Assembly: GCA_944392695.1 (NCBI GenBank)
Contig: CALXXN010000010.1
Location: 16,402 to 80,401, forward strand
Direction: 5' to 3'
From: an uncultured Spirochaetales bacterium
GTDB lineage: Bacteria > Spirochaetota > Spirochaetia > Sphaerochaetales > Sphaerochaetaceae
Length of the DNA stretch: 64,000 nt
Part shown: positions 27,402 to 34,622 of the stretch, piece after piece
Numbering within the stretch: the first letter of the stretch is position 1
Layout: each line of letters opens with the position of its first letter
Translations under genes and position numbers: made by a program
Notes under the pieces: generated by a model
Told to the model about the DNA's origin: nothing
The model's input: the letters and a program-made list of their open reading frames with translations, nothing else
The model's database searches: none

Positions 27402-27419
27402 GGGGTCGCTAGCGGCCCC
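27402..27419 (+). promoter_or_regulatory. Palindrome at the groES transcription start
   Basis: GGGG-T-CGCTAGCG-G-CCCC is symmetric except for one T/G pair and begins 7 bp after the -10. No CIRCE (TTAGCACTC-N9-GAGTGCTAA) is present, so this may be an alternative heat-shock operator or an mRNA 5' hairpin. Confidence 0.45.
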
Positions 27420-27459
27420 ATCTGAGACTGTCAAAGAACATCTAAGGAGAGAATAAAAG

Positions 27460-27723
27460 ATGAAGATCATTCCTTTGAACGACAGGGTGCTGATCAAGCC
27501 CACGGTGAGCGAGGAGAAAACGGCCAGCGGCCTCTACATCCCTCAGACAAGCCAGGAGAAGACACAGGTCGCCGAGGTCATCGCCATTGGTGACAGCGAG
27601 GATATCAAGGTCAAGGTCGGCCAGAAGGTCCTCCATGACAAGTATGCCGGTACGGAGATCAAGGCTGATGGCGAGGACTACCTCATCGTCACAGCTGGCG
27701 ACATCCTGGCCGTCATCGAGTAA
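27460..27723 (+). CDS. groS: Co-chaperonin GroES
   Basis: 87-aa GroES, the heptameric lid of GroEL. It starts MKIIPLNDRVLIKP, has the mobile-loop region KTASGLYIPQTSQEKTQ, and ends DYLIVTAGDILAVIE. It is slightly shorter than the usual 94-97 aa because the region around KVGQKVLHDKYAGTEIK is compact. SD AAGGAGAG is 9 nt upstream. groEL is not adjacent, unlike the usual groESL operon. A terminator follows. Confidence 0.96.
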   Translation: MKIIPLNDRVLIKPTVSEEKTASGLYIPQTSQEKTQVAEVIAIGDSEDIKVKVGQKVLHDKYAGTEIKADGEDYLIVTAGDILAVIE

Positions 27724-27745
27724 GGATCCATCTTTACTGCAATCA

Positions 27746-27779
27746 CAGGGCTCCATCAGGGGCCCTGTCTTTGTCTTTC
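27746..27779 (+). terminator. Terminator of groES
   Basis: CAGGGC...GCCCTG stem followed by TCTTTGTCTTT, 23 bp after the stop. It ends within the remnant dinG 3' end. Confidence 0.75.
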
Positions 27780-28174
27780 AGGAGAAGAGGAAGCGCTCCA
27801 CCTTGTCAGGATAGCCCGAGAGCACCTGGCCTTCGTCGTCAGGACGGGCGAAGGGTGGTATGCAGCTCAGGACGGTCTGGGCGTAGCGCCGTCCCATGCG
27901 CCCATCGGCGATCAGGGCCACGCCCCTGTCATCCTGGCTCCGGATCAGGCGGCCCAGCCCCTGCTTCAACCTCATCAGCATCAACGGCAGGTCGATCTCC
28001 CTGAAGGAGGCCCACTCGTTGCCCGTCTGTCTGGCGATCGCCCTCTTGCGCGCCTTCATCACACAATCGCTTATGTTCTGGAAGGGCAGCTGGGTGATGA
28101 TCAACAGCCTCAAGGCATCACCTTGGATGTCCACGCCTTCCCAGAAGGACTGGAGGCCGTAGAGCACCGCGTCC
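27778..28174 (-). pseudogene. Truncated dinG 3' end (left copy)
   Basis: Encodes the C-terminal ~130 residues of the DinG helicase, including the motif VI region LKQGLGRLIRSQDDRG, identical to the intact gene at 34610-36751. It lacks the Walker A, Fe-S and DECH regions. Upstream the frame runs into island DNA, where an ATG without SD precedes it, so it is a remnant. Its last codons (TTC CTC TTC TCC TGA) are GC-rich like the chromosome, so it is probably the original chromosomal 3' end. Confidence 0.88.
27791..28174. repeat. Direct repeat, left copy (384 bp)
   Basis: Matches 34623-35006 in the same orientation with a single difference by eye (27838 G versus 34670 A, silent in dinG). The pair brackets the AT-rich island. 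Confidence 0.95.
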
Positions 28175-28232
28175 AGGTTTACCATGATTTATTTTGATAA
28201 AGCTGATTACTAGTGCTTGATTCTCAATATGG

Positions 28233-31004
28233 CTATAAATCAACGCTACAAACAGGTAAAGATGTTGTAGCAGAATCCATTAGAGTTATGCCTTGCGTTC
28301 CTTTTCCTCCAGAAAAAGCGAATTTATCAAGTATAACATGACTTGTTCCAGTCCCGCCTACACCAGAATAAGTGTATGAATTAGCACTACAATTTGATAA
28401 AGACATTGTAGCAGAATCATAACTCCAATAGCCAATAGCATTATTATTACTTCTACAATTTACACATTTCAAATTGGAATCATCGGAACACGCATATCCT
28501 GCTTCCTTGCAATTTGAACTATTACAATGCGTGCATACACATTTAGATTTTCCACTACAGGCAAACCCAACACTGCATAAGTTACTACCGCAATCTTTTA
28601 AGCTACACATACCATCTTGCAAGAAGAAGCCATAGTTTTTTGAATTATTAAATTCGCAAGCCTTAAACTCCGCATTAGAATCACCGAACACGCCAGCACA
28701 GGCGTTTTCACATTTCTCGAACATGGTATCCCTTACTTCAATGTTTGAGCCTTCAACATACAAAGCTGTATCGCCTCCAGAAAAGAAGCAGGAATGTATA
28801 CTTGCTGTAGACTTACCACTGATATGTACAGCGTATTCTTTAGCATTCTCTACATTGCAACGGGTGAAATAAGCTTCACAACCCTCTTCTATAGTGAATC
28901 CTTCAGAACAACAATTGGCAACACAGCCGTTAAATCTAAGATGACTGGTTTTTTTATTTCTGCTAAATATACGAGAAAAAGTGTCTGTTGGTTTAAATGT
29001 TTTATCATTGAGGTAAAAACACTCAATTCCAATGTCAGAATAAAAACCATAATCACATTCAGTAGCAATACAATTTGAAACTTCGGTATAACGCACTGAA
29101 TTGAGGCGGAATCCTGTATTACAACCATTTGCTTCACAATCTGACACTTCTGCTTCACGGCCAATGTCACAACCTATTTCACAATTTAAAAACCTGTTGC
29201 CTCTCAAACTCAGTTTCCATTTAGAAGGTATTGAATCTGCTTCTATACCATTGTTGCAATTGCTGATTCTGCAATCTACAACACTCAGATTTCCAGACAA
29301 ATGTGAAGCATTAATCCCAAAATCACAAGAAGAAATATCAAGAGAACATAGATTATACAATCTCTCTGCTCCACATAGTCCAAAATCGAAGTCTATACCC
29401 ATTTGGCATCCATATATACAAGTATTCATTATACTGCCAGAAGATGCTTTTCCGACTGAAATCCCTCTCAAAACCATTGAGGAAGCATCAGAAATAAAAA
29501 CACAATGCTCAATAGCTATACCAGCAGCATAAAGATAAATAAGCGACCTGATTTCCTCTTCTGGTTCATCATCAGTTATATAAACTTGTGGATCAAGTTG
29601 CTTCGCTACCTCCATCTTTGTTTTCAATTCATCTTTTTCGATAGACCAATCATCTGTAAAGGCAATGTCTATTAAACGCGCGGGAGCCAAAACCTCAGAT
29701 CCATTTCTAGTAACAATAATAGGCATAGATCCTGATTCCCCAGCCTTAAGTGTAATAGACTTATCGATATGAAGGTCTTCTTCATAAATCCCAGGCTGAA
29801 TTAGTATCGTGACACCCTCAGGAACGGAGTCCAAAGCTTCCGAGATAGTGGAGAAATCAGCATTACCTGAACACGAAACAGATATTTCGTCTCCTGCCTT
29901 GAATTCTTTTTTTACTGGATTGGCACCACCATCAAAGATTGATGATTTAGCTTGCAAGATACGCAGCCTTTCAAGAGGTCTCGTTTCTTCTATTTCAAGC
30001 GTAGCTGCGAGTTGCTGAGCTGCCTCCATATAGCTCTCAATACCAAGAGTTTTGGCATTTCCAAGAAGAACCATAACTTTACACGCTTTTATAACAGCAC
30101 TGTCAGGATACATTTCGACTGCATCGTTAACAATATCCCATGCCTCCAACAATGCGCCGCGATTCAAGGCATCATCAACAAGAAAGGGAATAACGCTTAT
30201 AGAAGATTTTGGCATTTGCAATAAGACATCGTCAAAGCGTTCTGGTGATTCATGTTTAACCGCACTCAAAAAACATAATAGGATTTCTTCATCACCAGGA
30301 TGTTTGCTATATAATGGTTCAATTAAAGACATTGCACCTGAAGCGCCGTCCAACACAAGCTTTTCTGCTTTATCAAGAATACCTTGTTCTATAAGATCAA
30401 GCTTAGTTTTTGACTTTGAGTCTTCTTTCAGTATTGAGGCCAAAAGCTTTTCTGCGTGATCTGCATCCACGCCAAAAACAGTAGCTTTAGAAAGCAATGT
30501 AGAACGACGGAGTGCCCCAACAGGTCCATTTATTTCATTGTGAAGGAATGCCCGATAAGATTCTGTTGCTTCACAACGCTCTTCTTCTACACATTTTACA
30601 CATGCTGAATTTTCTTCATCATAACAACTAGCACAAACAAATCGTCCGCATCTAGGACATGTAAAGCCATCTACACCAATCAAATGTCGTCCACAGAGAC
30701 TGCAAATCTTAACCCGCCTAGTATCATCTTCATTTTTAATGATAGTGGCATCTCCGGAAATATGAAAATCATCTTTTGAGCCGATTACATCACCAGCAAT
30801 AACATTTCGATTTCCAATCATAGGCGATGATTCAGAAGGAACTCCACTATCGAGAGAGAAACCACAATGCATACAAAACCGGGCGTCAGAAGAAACTTCC
30901 ACACCACATGATGGACAGGTTCTACTCAGTTTTGTTCCGCAAAGCTCACAAAAACGGCTCCCAGCAGGATTGTCATGTCCGCAATTTTGAGAAGGGCACC
31001 TCAT
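28233..31004 (-). CDS. Multi-zinc-ribbon, TPR-like, parallel beta-helix protein
   Basis: 923 aa. N-terminus has two zinc ribbons (CPSQNC...CELC and CPSC...CMHC). Then, near residues 100-145, a Cys-rich treble-clef-like cluster (CSLCG, CPRCG, CASC, CVKC). Helical repeats follow around 160-360, resembling TPRs (ALLEAWDIVNDAVEMYPDSA). From 390 onward a right-handed parallel beta-helix begins with DFSTISEALDSVPEGVTILI and PGIYEEDLHIDKSITL. This is the CASH/pectin-lyase-like fold, with many coils rich in Cys and Asn to the end. No lyase catalytic set or signal peptide is seen, so it is probably an intracellular binding or sensor scaffold. Start 31004 lies 3 nt after the SPFH gene stop. Third gene of the cassette; function unknown. 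Confidence 0.8.
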   Translation of the reverse strand: MRCPSQNCGHDNPAGSRFCELCGTKLSRTCPSCGVEVSSDARFCMHCGFSLDSGVPSESSPMIGNRNVIAGDVIGSKDDFHISGDATIIKNEDDTRRVKICSLCGRHLIGVDGFTCPRCGRFVCASCYDEENSACVKCVEEERCEATESYRAFLHNEINGPVGALRRSTLLSKATVFGVDADHAEKLLASILKEDSKSKTKLDLIEQGILDKAEKLVLDGASGAMSLIEPLYSKHPGDEEILLCFLSAVKHESPERFDDVLLQMPKSSISVIPFLVDDALNRGALLEAWDIVNDAVEMYPDSAVIKACKVMVLLGNAKTLGIESYMEAAQQLAATLEIEETRPLERLRILQAKSSIFDGGANPVKKEFKAGDEISVSCSGNADFSTISEALDSVPEGVTILIQPGIYEEDLHIDKSITLKAGESGSMPIIVTRNGSEVLAPARLIDIAFTDDWSIEKDELKTKMEVAKQLDPQVYITDDEPEEEIRSLIYLYAAGIAIEHCVFISDASSMVLRGISVGKASSGSIMNTCIYGCQMGIDFDFGLCGAERLYNLCSLDISSCDFGINASHLSGNLSVVDCRISNCNNGIEADSIPSKWKLSLRGNRFLNCEIGCDIGREAEVSDCEANGCNTGFRLNSVRYTEVSNCIATECDYGFYSDIGIECFYLNDKTFKPTDTFSRIFSRNKKTSHLRFNGCVANCCSEGFTIEEGCEAYFTRCNVENAKEYAVHISGKSTASIHSCFFSGGDTALYVEGSNIEVRDTMFEKCENACAGVFGDSNAEFKACEFNNSKNYGFFLQDGMCSLKDCGSNLCSVGFACSGKSKCVCTHCNSSNCKEAGYACSDDSNLKCVNCRSNNNAIGYWSYDSATMSLSNCSANSYTYSGVGGTGTSHVILDKFAFSGGKGTQGITLMDSATTSLPVCSVDL

Positions 31005-31006
31005 TC

Positions 31007-32842
31007 TTACATCCTCTTTCCACAAGTCTGACAAAAAGTAGCTTCAACAGGATTTGAAGCTCCGCAAGATGGACAAGTACTTACCCTACCTGCTCCAGTG
31101 ATACTACGCACAGTTGTTTCCATTACCTGTGTATACCTATCTTGCTCAGACCTAGCATCGCTACGTACACGTTCAACTTCACTTTCCCTCTTATGGCCCT
31201 CTGCAATTACCATGGTTCGCATGAGATCCATTTGCTTTTCCATGAACGAACGCATTTCTTCACTCTTCTCTTGTACGAGGCGGACTTTCTCCTCGGCTTG
31301 CTCTGACGAGAACTTTCTAGCAAGAGCTTCAGCCGCAGCAGGAGTGATACATGGATTTGCTGCCATGATTTGTTCCGCATTCATCCCTGAATAAACCTTC
31401 AGTTTTTCCTCTTCGGAACTAAGATTCAACCTAAGTTTCTCTTGTTCTGCTTCGATGGCCAGCTTTTGCTTTTCGAGTTCCATATTGTGGTATGCACTTT
31501 CTCTCGCCAATCTTATTTCTTGTGCTTGACGAAGCGCATCTATTTGGCTTGATGTTTCTTCTCTATCAAGTCTTAAAGTTTCTCTCCTTAGATTTAAATA
31601 GTATTCATCTTCCAGTTTTTTCCGTTCTATAGCGTTTTTATGGCGGATTGCTTTTATGTCCTCTTCCCTTCGGACTTGCAGTGATTCAAGTTCAGACTCA
31701 CCATCAAACATCGCTCTTGCAGCGAGCTGGGCATCGCTGATTTCCTGCATCTTATCCTTTTGTTGAAGCGAACGTACTAAGCTATCATATTCAGAATCAC
31801 GAAGAAGCTTGCTTTGACGGATTCCTGAAAGGGCTACCTCTTCATCCTCTTTTGTACGAGCTTCTCTTAATCGGCGCTGAGAAGCTAGTAAAAGGGCAAA
31901 TGCTTGACGTTCTTCATCAGTTAACAATTTCCTTTCATCAACCTTCTCCATGAGAGCTGAGAAATCAGCCTCACTTGATGCATGGCGGAGCTGCTGTTCC
32001 ATGTCCTCTCTGTTCAAACGAAGCATGAAGTCATTGCGACGTCGAATTTGAGCAAGGCCAGCTTCTGAAACATGAAGCTCTTCATCTAATTTCCTGACTT
32101 CATCTAGAGGTTCATTAGAAAAAACAAATGAGCTGACATTGTTGAGAGAAAGATAAGGATATGAAGCTGTAAAGCATGCTTCAAAAATTGGCCTTGTTTC
32201 TTCGATTACAGCATCTTCGTCCAGAAGTTCCCTATATGATTTGTCTTTGGTATATCTTCTCAGTTTTGAAGTGATGTCGGTTTTTAGTAAAGATGAAACA
32301 AAGCTGCTTGTAACATCTTTCTGCTCAACTAAAAGGGCTTTATGGAAAGCAAGAATGTCGTTGATTTGGCAACTGAATGACAATGCAGCAGATACTGAAA
32401 CATCTGCAGCAGGAAGACCTTCAATGTACACAGATAAAGGAAAGCCTGCCTCCCGAATCAATATGATTGATATAAAGTTTGAGGCAGTATCTCCTTTACC
32501 CTTGAATACCCCTGCAATGAATCGCTTAAACCGACTAATTGCAGACGAATCAGAGAGAACATCAAAATCATAGCGTCCCGGTCCAAGTTCGCCCAGGATC
32601 TTACCATCGATAGTTATCAAGGATTTCACACCTGGTGGAATATTGATTCCTTTGATTGTTCCCTCAAAATCATCTTGGTCGATTCTAACAGCAATCTGGC
32701 CTGGCAACATATTCCACTGCATGTAGTCAGCTATAATATCATAACCACGTAGTTTTTCTTGGTTTTTAACAGGCTTTCCACAAGCTGTACAGAAAACAGC
32801 CCCTTCCCTTAGTTCATTTCCACAATTCGAACACGTAGCCAT
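31007..32842 (-). CDS. SPFH-like coiled-coil protein with terminal zinc ribbons
   Basis: 611 aa with a zinc ribbon at each end (C4, C7, C18, C21; and CPSC...CQTC at the last 28 residues). Between them is an SPFH/band-7-like domain (residues ~30-260: QWNMLPGQIAVRI, PPGVKSLITIDGKILGELGPGRY), similar in layout to bacterial YdjI-type SPFH-zinc-ribbon proteins. It is followed by about 300 residues of charged coiled coil (ESELESLQVRREEDIKAIRH; VRLVQEKSEEMRSFMEKQMD). No transmembrane helix. SPFH proteins form large membrane-associated ring or cage oligomers, so this is the likely scaffold of the cassette. SD AGGAGGGG before ATG 32842; 17 bp after the protease gene. Confidence 0.82.
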   Translation of the reverse strand: MATCSNCGNELREGAVFCTACGKPVKNQEKLRGYDIIADYMQWNMLPGQIAVRIDQDDFEGTIKGINIPPGVKSLITIDGKILGELGPGRYDFDVLSDSSAISRFKRFIAGVFKGKGDTASNFISIILIREAGFPLSVYIEGLPAADVSVSAALSFSCQINDILAFHKALLVEQKDVTSSFVSSLLKTDITSKLRRYTKDKSYRELLDEDAVIEETRPIFEACFTASYPYLSLNNVSSFVFSNEPLDEVRKLDEELHVSEAGLAQIRRRNDFMLRLNREDMEQQLRHASSEADFSALMEKVDERKLLTDEERQAFALLLASQRRLREARTKEDEEVALSGIRQSKLLRDSEYDSLVRSLQQKDKMQEISDAQLAARAMFDGESELESLQVRREEDIKAIRHKNAIERKKLEDEYYLNLRRETLRLDREETSSQIDALRQAQEIRLARESAYHNMELEKQKLAIEAEQEKLRLNLSSEEEKLKVYSGMNAEQIMAANPCITPAAAEALARKFSSEQAEEKVRLVQEKSEEMRSFMEKQMDLMRTMVIAEGHKRESEVERVRSDARSEQDRYTQVMETTVRSITGAGRVSTCPSCGASNPVEATFCQTCGKRM

Positions 32843-32859
32843 AATTCCCCTCCTGTCAA

Positions 32860-34317
32860 TTATTTCGATGTATACTCTGTCAAAATCGAATTATTTTCGC
32901 CGGTAACCAAGACTAAAACCTGGGGCACCCTCCCCCTCACGTCTTCATATATGACAAGGTTTTCGTCATTTATTCCCCTAGAATAAATTCTTGGCATGAC
33001 ATCCAACATGTTTTGATGAAACTGCATGAGATAATCATCAAGTTTAATCTTCATCTCCTTAGATAAATCAGAAAGGCGTGAAAATGTTATTTGTCTGACA
33101 TCTGGAAATTCAACCTTCAAAGAAGCATTTCTTGCTTTTGTCTCGAATGAAGTCCGCATCCTTAATTCAGGATCTCCAAAGAGGTTGAACTCTAATAATG
33201 TTTTCAGCTCAATCTCTCTAACATTGCCCGCAAGTATGGATTCACGAGCTGCTTGGAATGCACTACCGGAAGAGGCTCCTTTCGATATATTAGAAAGGAA
33301 AACTGATGTCATTACGTCAGCACCTAGTAAAGAGCCATTCGAGGCACCAAATGCAATTCGACTAGAACCAAGAAAGGCTAAACATCCACCATCAATCGCA
33401 CTTAGAAGACCAGAGTTTCGTTTTTCAAACCCATTAAACCGGGCACCATAACAAGCCTCACAAGCCAACATGTATCCATGCTGTCTTGAAAGCAATTCTG
33501 GAACAAATGCTGTAGGATAACCACTTCCACGTTGACCATACCATTCGGCAGATTCCAAGTTGGCCGAACCATGGAGATTAAAATGAAGCAATGCACTTTC
33601 TGAAGGAAGTAATTCGGCTACATCCTCAGGGCCAGCATCGGGAGAAAGTAAAGGTTCTCCAGCTCCAAAAGAAGAAAGAATCACTTGTGAAGTCTTTTTC
33701 CAAACCTCTGCGCTAAGACAGAATGATTGCAAATCTTCATTTACAGTACGCCACGTGGCAGCACGATCAAGATATTGGAAAAGGGTTGATGCGCCACCAC
33801 GATAGGTTGGAAGTCGTCCAACTTGAAGCCAATATGCTGTATCAGGTAGCTTTGCTTTCCATGGAGAAGCTGTATTAAGTATGCTGTAACAAAAATCGGA
33901 CTCTATATCTTCATCTGTTTCTGTGGGGTCGTCATATCTTGCCATTGGAACAACAAAATCACTTCCTATGATAAACAGACTTGAAATACTTGTACGACGA
34001 TTCTTCACATCCTCAATAATGGCTATCACATCATTGAGACTAATATCTTGGCCATACTGAGCTAAATCGATAATACTATATTTTACACCAGACATTCTCA
34101 TTCGACTGGTATATTTCTCAATCAGTCCAATGATGATATTAGGATCAATACCTCCAAGTTCAAGCGACAGCTTTTTTGAATGTGTGATTATTAAGCAATA
34201 TCTTTTCACTGTATCTTGCTTGGAAACCTGATGCGTGGCAGCACCACATTTTGGGCAATAACAATCAGATATTTGTAGGGGAGAACCACAAAAGGCACAA
34301 AATCTATCATCTGTCAT
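32860..34317 (-). CDS. Zinc-ribbon gingipain-like (C25, caspase-fold) protease
   Basis: 485 aa. An N-terminal zinc ribbon (C7, C10, C21, C24, with an extra C19) is joined to a C25-type domain. Hallmarks: FIIGSDFVVPMARYDD, then ESDFCYSIL and VGRLPTYRGG (the SD..Y and vGRip blocks of gingipains), catalytic-type FNLHGS (His249) and ACEACYGA (Cys289), GCLAFLGSSRIAFG, and NLFGDPELRM. His and Cys are both present, so activity is plausible. No signal peptide, unlike secreted gingipains, so it is probably an intracellular death or processing protease. Start 34317 has AGGAG at 9 nt; an ATG at 34326 is too close to the SD. First gene of the cassette, promoter at 34449-34476. Confidence 0.83.
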   Translation of the reverse strand: MTDDRFCAFCGSPLQISDCYCPKCGAATHQVSKQDTVKRYCLIITHSKKLSLELGGIDPNIIIGLIEKYTSRMRMSGVKYSIIDLAQYGQDISLNDVIAIIEDVKNRRTSISSLFIIGSDFVVPMARYDDPTETDEDIESDFCYSILNTASPWKAKLPDTAYWLQVGRLPTYRGGASTLFQYLDRAATWRTVNEDLQSFCLSAEVWKKTSQVILSSFGAGEPLLSPDAGPEDVAELLPSESALLHFNLHGSANLESAEWYGQRGSGYPTAFVPELLSRQHGYMLACEACYGARFNGFEKRNSGLLSAIDGGCLAFLGSSRIAFGASNGSLLGADVMTSVFLSNISKGASSGSAFQAARESILAGNVREIELKTLLEFNLFGDPELRMRTSFETKARNASLKVEFPDVRQITFSRLSDLSKEMKIKLDDYLMQFHQNMLDVMPRIYSRGINDENLVIYEDVRGRVPQVLVLVTGENNSILTEYTSK

Positions 34318-34622
34318 AGCCAGCATCTCCTATAACAAAGACAGAACCACACACACCTAGAAAACATGGTTATCCCGCCTTTTGAACCTTATCAAAAGAC
34401 TACCACAGGACAAAGCCATACTCAATAGTTATTTATAGTACAAAGATAAATATAACAGTTCAGAAAACTTATACAATCGATAAGTCCTAGCACTCTATCA
34501 TTTCAGTCATAGAATTAACACAGATAGTATTTCGACTACAAAATCTTGGACGAATTCGTTTTCAATATACACTCTGTACTAAATCTATTATTCACAGTGA
34601 AAACTATCGCTATGAATATAAA
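34318..34622 (-). promoter_or_regulatory. AT-rich upstream region of the island cassette
   Basis: About 300 bp with no gene. On the minus strand TTGTAT (34471-34476), 16 bp, TATATT (34449-34454) is the best promoter. The segment also encodes the last five codons of dinG at its start (34610-34624). No clear operator was seen. Confidence 0.5.

Larger units (their letters stand above)
28175..34622. mobile_element. AT-rich genomic island inserted at the dinG 3' end
   Basis: 6,448 bp between the two copies of the dinG 3' end. It holds three minus-strand genes, each encoding zinc-ribbon proteins, with base and codon use clearly more AT-rich than both flanks. There is no integrase, transposase or terminal inverted repeat. 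The structure is what a single crossover (Campbell-type) integration of a circle carrying a dinG 3' segment would give; duplication by unequal recombination is an alternative. Confidence 0.75.

Noticed and set aside
27366..27459. CIRCE element upstream of groES
   Set aside because: No TTAGCACTC-N9-GAGTGCTAA match; only an unrelated palindrome.
28233..31004. Secreted pectate lyase reading of the beta-helix protein
   Set aside because: No signal peptide, several intracellular-type zinc ribbons and no lyase catalytic residues recognised.
28175..34622. Transposon or integrase-driven element
   Set aside because: No transposase, integrase, terminal inverted repeats or short target duplication; the long direct repeats point to homologous integration.
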